This document shows positions 44,736 to 52,286 of a stretch of 64,000 nucleotides of DNA, in pieces (the first letter of the stretch is position 1; the number at the start of each line of letters is the position of its first letter). The translations under genes and the position numbers were made by a program. Under the pieces are notes generated by a model that did no database searches, was not told where the DNA came from, and was given only the letters and a program-made list of their open reading frames with translations. The stretch is from CAZBMD01 sp964493325 (lineage in GTDB: Bacteria > Babelota > Babeliae > Babelales > RVW-14): positions 1-64,000 of the forward strand of contig CAZBMD010000005.1 in assembly GCA_964493325.1 (NCBI GenBank), written 5' to 3'.

Positions 44736-46256
44736 ATGTTTAAATACTTTTTATGCTTCACGCTTGCTACAGCTACTCTTCACGATGTTTTTCCAAACCA
44801 TTCCCAAGCAGATCTTTCACATATCGTTCAAGCATATAAAAACGACGAATCAACTGACGTAATAATGTCTATGATTGCAGAGCAAACCTCTCACCAAGAC
44901 ACACAGCGACGCTGGATAAAAAAACCATCAAATGATTCTGCTATAAGCTTTATAATTGGAGCAGGTGTTGGCGCAACAATCGTTATACTGAGCGCTGCTA
45001 GCTTTTGTACATATGCACATTATGCAGACAAATCATCCAAACCATCTCAAACGGGTAACAAGTGGTCCGCTAAGGACTGCATTGTTCCTCGAAAAGATTT
45101 TTTTAAAGATGTTATCGGAATGACCGAAACAGAATTTAAAGCAAAATATGAAGCCAACGATCCAGGGGTCAAAAATATGCTGCAAAAAAAAGATGGCGTC
45201 AATGTTCTGGTGTGCGGTGAAAACACGTTCAACTGTGGAACCTTTGATCAACTTTCCATTCAATATCTTCGCCAACAATATGAAGGGAAAAATAAGCCAG
45301 GAGGGGGCAAATTGAACGTAATCGAAGGGCAATCACCACGTGGAGAAAGTACCAAATTTGTTGATGTTGGCGCTCTGCAGTCTAATCCAGAATATAAAGA
45401 TGCGGTTTTTCAAGTTGCTTCAAATTTTAACGCCCTAGAACAGGTTAATGCAGAAGAAGACATTGAAGCAAAGCTTGTTGAAACATACATTACCGACTGG
45501 ACCCAAGGCCCTTTTGCCTCAATCTCTGCAGCGCCTGGACTCATTTATCGCCGCTATTTTATGTTCAATGACCCAAATAAGGATGTTTCTGAATGGGGTC
45601 AAACAAAAGATGGTAATCGACAAGTTAATTTCTTGGAAGATATTTGCAACAACCAAACCAACGTTACAATGTCTCAAGGCGGGTATGTTAGATTAACAGA
45701 CGCTGATCTCAAAGCACCAACTGATGATCTTTATCAAAACATCAAAATTGGATTTCACAGCGATACCGATGTCACACATGGCAAGATTAATTTATCTAAC
45801 AATACACACATCAAGAATGGTAGTATCAACAAAATCAACCAAGTTTTTACAGCCGCCCCAAACCTTGGGCAGTTTATCGGAGATGGTCCAAACCCAACAC
45901 AACAAGAGTGGGCAAATAAAATTATAGACGCTGCGTACGAAGGAACAATTCGCAGTGCTTTCGTTAATAATAAGAAGAAGGTAGTTCTTACCTTGATTGG
46001 TGGCGGTGTTTTTGGAAATAAATTTGAGCATATTGGCGCTTCAATTGCAAAAATGCAGCCGATTATTGAAGAATCTGGTTTAGATGTAACATTGAACTGG
46101 TATGATTCTAACGGAGATGCGCAGGAATGGAAACAAGGTCAAGCACAGGTTCACACTCTTAAAGAGATTCTTAAGCCTCTTGTTGCAGAATCTGGGGGAA
46201 CATGGACCGTTGTAGCTGGCAATAACCAGCCTCAGAAAATAGATCTAACACAATAG
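44736..46256 (+). CDS. Exported, membrane-anchored protein with possible macro domain
   Basis: 506 residues, AAGGA 7 bases before the ATG. A short leader (MFKYFLCFTLATATL), then one transmembrane segment (about 69-93), then a large extracytoplasmic domain. From residue 155 it resembles a macro-domain or PARG-like fold: VNVLVCGENTFNCG, FQVASNFNALEQ (225-236), TQGPFASISAA, VFTAAPNLGQF and KKVVLTLIGGGVFGN (414-428), the last resembling the ADP-ribose phosphate loop. Macro domains bind or remove ADP-ribose. If right, it would be unusual to find one outside the cytoplasm. Assignment is by eye, so confidence in the fold is modest; the gene itself is certain. Confidence 0.75.
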   Translation: MFKYFLCFTLATATLHDVFPNHSQADLSHIVQAYKNDESTDVIMSMIAEQTSHQDTQRRWIKKPSNDSAISFIIGAGVGATIVILSAASFCTYAHYADKSSKPSQTGNKWSAKDCIVPRKDFFKDVIGMTETEFKAKYEANDPGVKNMLQKKDGVNVLVCGENTFNCGTFDQLSIQYLRQQYEGKNKPGGGKLNVIEGQSPRGESTKFVDVGALQSNPEYKDAVFQVASNFNALEQVNAEEDIEAKLVETYITDWTQGPFASISAAPGLIYRRYFMFNDPNKDVSEWGQTKDGNRQVNFLEDICNNQTNVTMSQGGYVRLTDADLKAPTDDLYQNIKIGFHSDTDVTHGKINLSNNTHIKNGSINKINQVFTAAPNLGQFIGDGPNPTQQEWANKIIDAAYEGTIRSAFVNNKKKVVLTLIGGGVFGNKFEHIGASIAKMQPIIEESGLDVTLNWYDSNGDAQEWKQGQAQVHTLKEILKPLVAESGGTWTVVAGNNQPQKIDLTQ

Positions 46257-46311
46257 TATTCATTCTCAATCTGGTAAGATACAATTTGTACATTAAAAAA
46301 CGATTACACGG

Positions 46312-46389
46312 TGTCATCCCGGCCTTTGAGCCGGGATCCAGATTTGATGCTTTTATCTAAGTGGATCCCTGATCTAGTCAGGGATGACA
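46312..46389. repeat. Nested palindromic intergenic element
   Basis: The outer arms TGTCATCC and GGATGACA close a 78-base element that contains two inner hairpins (CCCGGC-loop-GCCGGG, and ATCCCTGA-loop-TCAGGGAT). It resembles the GTCATCCC palindromes scattered in genomes of several intracellular bacteria. Lies between convergent genes and may also stop transcription. Confidence 0.6.
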
Positions 46390-46471
46390 TCCTACATTCG
46401 ATTTTTTAATTTACAATAACAATCTATTACCTTTTAGAATCGTTCTGAATAAATTAATTCAGCCTTATTAT

Positions 46472-47038
46472 TTAAATGTGGGGCAACGTTATCCCCACCT
46501 GATTCATGTACTTCCCCTTGCGATCAGCGTACGAAACATCACACTGTTCATCAGATTCAAAAAAGAGAACCTGCGCGATGCCTTCACCCGCATAAATTTT
46601 TGCTGGCAATGGCGTGGTATTTGAGATTTCAATGGTCACATAACCCTCCCACTCGGGCTCAAACGGCGTCACGTTGACAATGATGCCACAGCGAGCGTAC
46701 GTTGATTTTCCCAAACAAATGGTCAAAACATTGCGAGGAATTTTAAAGTATTCAATGCTTCGCGCAAGCGCAAACGAGTTTGGCGGAACAATGCACACAT
46801 CGCCATCACGCTGAATGAAAGAGTTTTCGGTAAAATTTTTTGGATCAACAATTGAGTTATAGACGTTAGTAAAAACTTTGAATTCGTGCGCAACACGCAA
46901 GTCATACCCGTAACTTGATAAACCATAACTTACAATTTTCTCGGTTCCCTGCCCACGTGTTTGGCCATCAACAAATGGCGCTATCATGCCATGCTCTTTG
47001 GCCATACGACGTATCCAATTATCAGCTTTAATACTCAT
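46472..47038 (-). CDS. dcd: dCTP deaminase
   Basis: 188 residues from the ATG at 47038 with AGAGGA upstream; an in-frame start at 47101 lacks a site. Family motifs: MIAPFVDGQ, SYGLSSYGYDLRV, DPKNF, FALARSIEYFKIP, GKSTYARCGIIVNVTPFEPEWEGYVTIEI and AGEGIAQVLFF. It converts dCTP to dUTP and ammonia, feeding dUMP for ThyA. Divergent from thyA with 116 bases between the starts, so the two may share a control region. No dut gene is present here; whether it also hydrolyses dUTP, as some homologues do, cannot be told. Confidence 0.94.
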   Translation of the reverse strand: MSIKADNWIRRMAKEHGMIAPFVDGQTRGQGTEKIVSYGLSSYGYDLRVAHEFKVFTNVYNSIVDPKNFTENSFIQRDGDVCIVPPNSFALARSIEYFKIPRNVLTICLGKSTYARCGIIVNVTPFEPEWEGYVTIEISNTTPLPAKIYAGEGIAQVLFFESDEQCDVSYADRKGKYMNQVGITLPHI

Positions 47039-47154
47039 AATATTTCCTCTTTTTTTGTCTTTTTTTGTCAACAAACACACGGCCTTTTCACAGTTGCACA
47101 CTCCGCAACAAATATTTATGATAGATGTTACTTCAAAATAAAAAGGGACTTTTT

Positions 47155-48027
47155 ATGATATCATATCTCAACATTGTTCGTCATATTTTAGAACAAGGAA
47201 TTCTCAAAACAAACAGAACAGGAATAAACACATTGACCGTTGCAGGGATGATGTTTGAACACGACATGTCAAAAGGCTTTCCTCTTTTGACAACAAAAAA
47301 AGTACCCCTGCGACTTGTTGCCAGCGAGCTTGAATTTTTTATTAAAGGAATCACCGATAAACAGTGGCTGCAAGAGCGAAATAATCATATCTGGGATGAA
47401 TGGGCATATCCTAAAAAAGCTCCCTACGGCCATAGTTCTGAAGCAAAGCAAAAAATGCTTGAGGAACGTGACCTTGGAGCAATTTATGGATTTCAGTGGC
47501 GACACTTTGGCGCAACCTATTCTTCATTTGATGCAGACTATTCCAATCAAGGCATCGACCAATTAAAGCAGCTTGTCGACACCCTAAAAAATAATCCTTC
47601 AGACCGACGCATGATTGTTTCGGCATGGAATCCACTCGCGCTTGAAAACATGGCACTGCCACCATGCCACTACACCTTTCAAGTGACCGTTATTCGAGAC
47701 ACGATAAATTTATTGTGGAATCAACGGTCTGTAGATGTAATGCTTGGATTGCCATTTAACATTGCAAGTTATGCATTGCTTCTGCATCTACTCGCAAAAG
47801 AATCAGGTCTTAAAGAAGGTAAACTTGTTGGATTTTTAGCAGATGTTCATATCTATGAAAATCATATTAACGGCGCAACAGAACAGCTCAACAGAGATCC
47901 AGGAACATACAGCTTACCTCAGATAATTACAGAACCGTTTACATCAATTTTTGAATGGACCGCGCAGGATTCCAAAATCCTTAACTACAACAGTTATCCA
48001 AGCATTAAATTTGAGATTGCTGTATGA
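47155..48027 (+). CDS. thyA: Thymidylate synthase
   Basis: 290 residues from the ATG at 47155 with AAAAGGGA upstream. Folate-dependent ThyA motifs are complete: LKTNRTGINTLTVAG, FPLLTTKKV, the catalytic cysteine in LPPCHYTFQV, WNQRSVDVMLGLPFNIASYA and ADVHIYENH. It methylates dUMP to dTMP using methylene-tetrahydrofolate, producing dihydrofolate for the next gene. Overlaps folA by 4 bases (ATGA). Confidence 0.97.
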   Translation: MISYLNIVRHILEQGILKTNRTGINTLTVAGMMFEHDMSKGFPLLTTKKVPLRLVASELEFFIKGITDKQWLQERNNHIWDEWAYPKKAPYGHSSEAKQKMLEERDLGAIYGFQWRHFGATYSSFDADYSNQGIDQLKQLVDTLKNNPSDRRMIVSAWNPLALENMALPPCHYTFQVTVIRDTINLLWNQRSVDVMLGLPFNIASYALLLHLLAKESGLKEGKLVGFLADVHIYENHINGATEQLNRDPGTYSLPQIITEPFTSIFEWTAQDSKILNYNSYPSIKFEIAV

Positions 48028-48512
48028 TAAAACTTATCGCCGCCATGACAAAAAATGGTGTCATTGGAAAAGGAAATTCGCTACCATGGAATATTCCTGA
48101 TGAACTTAAAAATTTTAGACAGCAGACTCAAGATCATACGGTCATCATGGGCATGCGAACATTTGAGTCTATTGGCAAACCTTTACCAAAAAGACATAAT
48201 ATCGTTCTCAGTGCTGTTTCTGTCGCTATTGATCATGTTGACGTCTGTACATCTATTGATCAAGCCCTGCACGTTGCAAGCAGCTATGGAAAAGATATTT
48301 TTATTATTGGGGGAGCATACACCTATGCTCAATTTATTAATGACGTCGACCTTATGTACATCAGCTACATAAAAAAAGACTATGACGGTGATGTATTTTT
48401 TCCACCCATTGATTGGTCACAGTGGATAGAAAAAGAGCGTACCGATTATGCAGAATTTGAGCTTGTTATTTATCAGCGTCTCGAAAAAAGAAAGACTACC
48501 AATGAATATTAA
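48024..48512 (+). CDS. folA: Dihydrofolate reductase
   Basis: 162 residues. Typical chain: MIKLIAAMTKNGVIGKGNSLPWNIPDELKNF with the acidic active-site residue in IPDEL, VIMGMRTFESIGKPLP, and IFIIGGAYTYAQFI. It restores tetrahydrofolate after the ThyA reaction. Translationally coupled to thyA, and its end overlaps the next gene by 11 bases. Confidence 0.96.
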   Translation: MIKLIAAMTKNGVIGKGNSLPWNIPDELKNFRQQTQDHTVIMGMRTFESIGKPLPKRHNIVLSAVSVAIDHVDVCTSIDQALHVASSYGKDIFIIGGAYTYAQFINDVDLMYISYIKKDYDGDVFFPPIDWSQWIEKERTDYAEFELVIYQRLEKRKTTNEY

Positions 48513-49269
48513 CACAAAAAAATTACTACAAATTTCACCAATTATTCTTGCAGGGCTTAGTCTTGCACTAATCAAAATGACGTTTGCAACGATAGGGCTG
48601 ACAAAAACATTTATTATTTTTTCATCAAAGCTTTTTATTTTGCCACCACTCGGAGCACTTGTTTCGTTGCAGCACATGCCTTTTATTGCTGGTCTATTTT
48701 TAGCCTTCAAATTTTTTATGGCAGGAAATGCCTTGTCCTTGGCAGGGCTACCAACATTATGCTCGCTACTTTCATGGGCTAGTGCAACACATGAAAAAAA
48801 TAGAGCTACTGATCTTATAGATTTTGTAATGCACGTTCTACTCCCACTCACCTGCATGGCCATTTTTATTTGTCATCCGGCCGTGGGAAGTGGATGGGTT
48901 TATGCGCTATATTGGCTCATTCCGCTTGCAGCTTATGCAGCCCGCACATTTTTTGATATCCGTTCAATCTTTACCATTGCTCTTGCAAGCTCATTTGTTG
49001 CACACGCCGTTGGAACCATTATCTGGCTTTTTTGTGTTCCATCAACCGCAAACACCTGGATCTGCCTACTCCCAATTGTAGCTGTTGAGCGCATCGGGCT
49101 TGCGGCTGGAAATTCACTCGTTTATGCCGCGCTCTATTTCATCTTGCCTTCGAAAATCAAATCTTGGAGAGGCTTACGATCTGATGGCTCTTCGCCCTTT
49201 TGCATCTCTGCCGGAAGATCTTCTACCAAACCAGGGCAGCCAACAGCAAACATTACATCAACGCAATAA
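48502..49269 (+). CDS. Multispan membrane protein, unknown, coupled to folA
   Basis: 255 residues from the ATG at 48502 (11-base overlap with folA). About six membrane spans fill residues 8-215; the remaining 40 residues (from SKIKSWRGLRS) are polar, low in structure and read antisense through the end of the convergent nitroreductase gene, overlapping it by 136 bases. Size and span number would suit an ECF-type vitamin or nucleoside uptake component, and the thyA-folA context makes a folate or pyrimidine substrate attractive. No motif confirms this. Confidence 0.65.
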   Translation: MNINTKKLLQISPIILAGLSLALIKMTFATIGLTKTFIIFSSKLFILPPLGALVSLQHMPFIAGLFLAFKFFMAGNALSLAGLPTLCSLLSWASATHEKNRATDLIDFVMHVLLPLTCMAIFICHPAVGSGWVYALYWLIPLAAYAARTFFDIRSIFTIALASSFVAHAVGTIIWLFCVPSTANTWICLLPIVAVERIGLAAGNSLVYAALYFILPSKIKSWRGLRSDGSSPFCISAGRSSTKPGQPTANITSTQ

Positions 49270-49706
49270 TCATCAGTAAGCTCAAGTACACGGTGGGCTT
49301 TGTCATAATCAAAGCCTTCCATGCCATGCACAACAAGACCATCAAGACTCCCTTGCAAAGCAATGCTTATCCAAGCAGCTCCAGCATCAAATGAATGAGT
49401 GCGGCAAGGTTTGCCATTAAACTCAAATGTTTTTTTAGATATAACCGCCACAAGAGCTGCCGCATTTTTTGCCCACGATTGATTAAACGGGACAAGTAAT
49501 GAAAATAAATTATCCCATGCTGGTGTTTGTCGATGAGCATAAATAAAACGCCATGGTTGAGCATTGTAAGACGATGGCGCCCATCGACCCGCCTCTAAAA
49601 GCGTTAAAAGTTTTTCATGTGTAATCGCTTGCCCCGACATGGCACGCGGCGATGTACGCTTTAAAAATAGATCATTAATTGGATGCGTTGCTTTACGTTT
49701 ATTCAT
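49134..49706 (-). CDS. Nitroreductase-family flavoprotein
   Basis: 190 residues from the third of three successive ATGs (49706), which has AAAGGG six bases upstream. FMN-binding motifs: FLKRTSPRAMSG (R-S/T-x-R start), LLEAGRWAPSSYNAQPWRFIY, and near the end FAVGCPGLVEDLP. Such enzymes reduce nitro groups, quinones or flavins with NAD(P)H. The start codons lie inside the last codons of the upstream gene (GATGATGATGAATAA), so translation may be coupled. Its natural substrate is unknown. Confidence 0.9.
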   Translation of the reverse strand: MNKRKATHPINDLFLKRTSPRAMSGQAITHEKLLTLLEAGRWAPSSYNAQPWRFIYAHRQTPAWDNLFSLLVPFNQSWAKNAAALVAVISKKTFEFNGKPCRTHSFDAGAAWISIALQGSLDGLVVHGMEGFDYDKAHRVLELTDDYCVDVMFAVGCPGLVEDLPAEMQKGEEPSDRKPLQDLIFEGKMK

Positions 49707-51177
49707 CATCATCCCTTTCAATTTTTTCTTTCATAAAAGCCGGCTTTTTTTTAAGCGCAGCACGAATTCTTTGAGAACTTGTCAGTTGATTACTCTGACG
49801 TCGAGCCACTTTTTTTCTGTTACTTTTCGCATGGGGCTGCTTTTTGCCACGAGTAAAACGATCAAGCTTACTTCTAACCGGTCGTTTTTTAATCGGACGA
49901 ACTGGGGTCGTCGCAGGCTCAGCCTCTTTTTCATCCACCTGAGGCACCACAACAGGCTGCGGTACAGGCTCTGGTTCAGCAGGTACTACATGAGTTTCGG
50001 GTTGAGCGGGAATCATGGGATGCAATTCAACCGGTGGAACTATGGGCTCCAACACAGGCTTTGGTTGAGGAGCTGGTTCTGCATGAGGTTGCACAGCAAC
50101 AGGAGGTTCTGGATTTATAACAATTTTACTGAACGTTAAAGGATTGCCCCCTCCACCAATTCCGACGTATTTTAGTTCTTTTGCAATCGCCCCATCAATA
50201 TCAACCTGTGCAATCAACTGTAACCCAACGTCTTTGCCTTTTCCAAAGCTTATCGTAGAACCTTCGAGCATAATCCAGAATTGAGAACCCTCTGGCGTAG
50301 TAACAAGCGACTGAGGCTCATTTTTTGCTTCAAATAATTTTTTCTCACCAGCAAAAATAGCTGTTACGGTATTTCCCTCTTGCCCGATCATAATACGCAC
50401 AATAGCAGGATTCAGCTTTTTTTCCGTAGAAAGAACAATAAAAATATTATTTTCACCAGCAACTTTTATCTGAAATTTCAGCTTACCTGGTGTAAAATCC
50501 CAGTTATCGTGAAATAAAATTCTATTTTTTTTATGCACTGCAGGGATAAATGAAAATGAAGATCCACCAGGATTTATATCGCCAGGAACAGGCTTGATGA
50601 CCTCAATCTCTAACCGTGCAGCATTTTCTGAAAGTACTGTAGCTTGCGCATTGCCCAGCGATGAAAAATAGAGAAATCGTCCGGTGCCAAAATTTTGTAA
50701 TATCACCGATGACAAACTCGAAGCATCTTTGGGTTTTATAACCCACTGCTCAGTTTGATCACTAAAATTTTCTGTTTTTTTTCCAATTCGTACCGATGCC
50801 GACGCAGCATCGTCATACATGTTGTTCCAACCATTTATTTTAAATCCAAACAACTCTTTATTCTTGTCAGCACGCATGATAAAAAAATGACAATGCGGAT
50901 CTTTGGCAAAATTCCCAGGCTTGAGTTTAAGATTCTGCCCGTCAAAATATACATATGCAGGGTTTTCTTGATCTGAAGATTTTAGAGCAACCAACGTTCC
51001 TGCTGGAAGCAAGTCATGCATTGGATAGTGTTTGACATCAATTTTTGAAACAAATTGCTGAGATTTTTCTAAAGGAGAACTTCGAGCAAAAAGAAAAAGG
51101 GTCAAAGAAAAAAACAGAATCATGACAAAGCATGCTGCAGGAAAACAGCACCGGCAAAAATCTTTGAGAAATTTCAT
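49699..51177 (-). CDS. Exported beta-trefoil plus Methyltransf_FA-like protein with basic tail
   Basis: 492 residues from the ATG at 51177 (AAAGGGGGACGTT upstream). Leader with a long hydrophobic segment (AACFVMILFFSLTLFLFARS). Residues 55-195 (GTLVALKSSDQ, YVYFDGQNLKLKPG, QWVIKPKD) look like a beta-trefoil and resemble a part of the 1037-residue neighbour. Residues 210-360 (NRILFHDNWDFTPGKLKFQI, FWIMLEGSTISFGKGKD, KYVGIGGGG) match the small beta domain named for farnesoic acid O-methyltransferase, which is not known to be catalytic. A proline-rich spacer leads into a basic tail (RPIKKRPVRSK, GKKQPHAKSNRKKVARRQ). No enzyme activity is claimed. Confidence 0.78.
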   Translation of the reverse strand: MKFLKDFCRCCFPAACFVMILFFSLTLFLFARSSPLEKSQQFVSKIDVKHYPMHDLLPAGTLVALKSSDQENPAYVYFDGQNLKLKPGNFAKDPHCHFFIMRADKNKELFGFKINGWNNMYDDAASASVRIGKKTENFSDQTEQWVIKPKDASSLSSVILQNFGTGRFLYFSSLGNAQATVLSENAARLEIEVIKPVPGDINPGGSSFSFIPAVHKKNRILFHDNWDFTPGKLKFQIKVAGENNIFIVLSTEKKLNPAIVRIMIGQEGNTVTAIFAGEKKLFEAKNEPQSLVTTPEGSQFWIMLEGSTISFGKGKDVGLQLIAQVDIDGAIAKELKYVGIGGGGNPLTFSKIVINPEPPVAVQPHAEPAPQPKPVLEPIVPPVELHPMIPAQPETHVVPAEPEPVPQPVVVPQVDEKEAEPATTPVRPIKKRPVRSKLDRFTRGKKQPHAKSNRKKVARRQSNQLTSSQRIRAALKKKPAFMKEKIERDDDE

Positions 51178-51193
51178 AACGTCCCCCTTTACA

Positions 51194-51226
51194 AAAATTG
51201 GGTCCTTGTGCAAAGGACCCAATTTT
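51194..51226 (-). terminator. Terminator of the tectonin-like gene
   Basis: A 14-base-pair perfect stem (AAAATTGGGTCCTT with its complement) with a five-base loop. On the minus strand it is followed by a T-run, right after the 51254 stop and before the next start at 51177. Confidence 0.75.
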
Positions 51227-51253
51227 ATGCTTCATGTAATAAATCTCTCTTTT

Positions 51254-52240
51254 TTATTTTTCAGACTCATCATCGATTTTTATAACCTTTTTTGCCGGCC
51301 GTTTGGAAACAGGTCGTTTTGTAACACTCTTCTTAGCTGACGCTCCTTTAACAGCTGAGCTTTTTGAGCCGCGGCTTACCGGAGTTTTACGAACAGAAGA
51401 CTTACGAGCAACAGGCTTTTTCTTTGCCGACTTTTTGGTCGATTTTTTAGTCGATTTTTTGGCTGCTTTTTTAGAAACCTTTTTACGCGATTTCTTTACA
51501 GGTTTTTTAGCTTTCTTTGTTGGAGCAACCACTTTTGGTTCTTCTTTTTTAATTTCAACAACAGGAGCTACAGGAACAACCGGAGCAGGCTTTTCTGGCT
51601 CTGCAGCTGGTGCTTTAGGAACCTCAGGAGCTGGCTTTACAACCACTGGTGGAGCGACAGGCTTTTTGCGCTCGAATAAAGCAACTTGTCCAGATGCACT
51701 ATTAATAGCAATTGCTTTTGTTCCCTTGAGAATAACCAAAGAACCATCAATAGACGTTTCTTTCCATGCACCGTTTTCACATTGTGATAGCTTATTTTTA
51801 AACGAGCTCCACATATTTTTTGCATCGGCAACAACAAGTGTCGACATTTTTGGCGCTCCATCTACACGGGTCACCGTATCTCCAGAGCCGCTACCTGCTT
51901 TAATAATCCGGTACAGATCATTTTTTCCATCAATCAAAAATTCTGATCCATCGTTACCCACAGCAACCCAAATTGCAGGAGGGCATGACGTCAGTATCCA
52001 TCGATCATCTTGAAAGCGGTACACTTGACCTCGGGGGTCAAGTGCAAGCATTTTATTGTTCAATCCAACGGCAACCGAGTCAAATGATAATGATGACCCT
52101 GCTACAACTTCGGTCCACGAACCGCTACCAGAAACTTTTTGCTCAACTCGAGCACACGAAACACTTTGCCCAAAGAGCAAAAGACTCAGTGCATACGATC
52201 GTGCAACCCGTTTCATTATCCACGTTATTTTTTTTAACAT
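51254..52240 (-). CDS. Exported tectonin-like protein with histone-H1-like lysine tail
   Basis: 328 residues from the ATG at 52240 (AAAGGG six bases upstream; the ATG one codon earlier is possible). Signal peptide contains YALSLLLFGQSVSCA. Residues 35-190 hold tectonin-type propeller repeats: GSWTEVVAGSSLSFDSVAVG, GQVYRFQDDRW, WVAVGNDGSEFLIDGKNDLY, MWSSFKNKLSQ. A proline/alanine/valine spacer follows. Residues about 235-328 are lysine-rich repeats (KKSRKKVSKK, KKSTKKSTKKS, SKRPAKK), like the tail of histone H1. Gene lies 46 bases after the 1037-residue protein gene. Confidence 0.82.
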   Translation of the reverse strand: MLKKITWIMKRVARSYALSLLLFGQSVSCARVEQKVSGSGSWTEVVAGSSLSFDSVAVGLNNKMLALDPRGQVYRFQDDRWILTSCPPAIWVAVGNDGSEFLIDGKNDLYRIIKAGSGSGDTVTRVDGAPKMSTLVVADAKNMWSSFKNKLSQCENGAWKETSIDGSLVILKGTKAIAINSASGQVALFERKKPVAPPVVVKPAPEVPKAPAAEPEKPAPVVPVAPVVEIKKEEPKVVAPTKKAKKPVKKSRKKVSKKAAKKSTKKSTKKSAKKKPVARKSSVRKTPVSRGSKSSAVKGASAKKSVTKRPVSKRPAKKVIKIDDESEK

Positions 52241-52286
52241 CATCGTCCCTTTCACATCAATAATCTTAACATTCATACATCACCCC

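Noticed and set aside
49639..50139. 166-residue plus-strand frame
   Set aside because: It is the reverse of the basic and proline-rich coding tail of the minus-strand gene and has R, F and H runs typical of antisense reading.
49699..51177. Methyltransferase activity for the Methyltransf_FA-like domains
   Set aside because: The domain name comes from one insect protein; no SAM-binding motif is present in these proteins.
51303..52013. 236-residue plus-strand frame
   Set aside because: Antisense of the lysine tail (K codons read as F on the other strand); no start signal.
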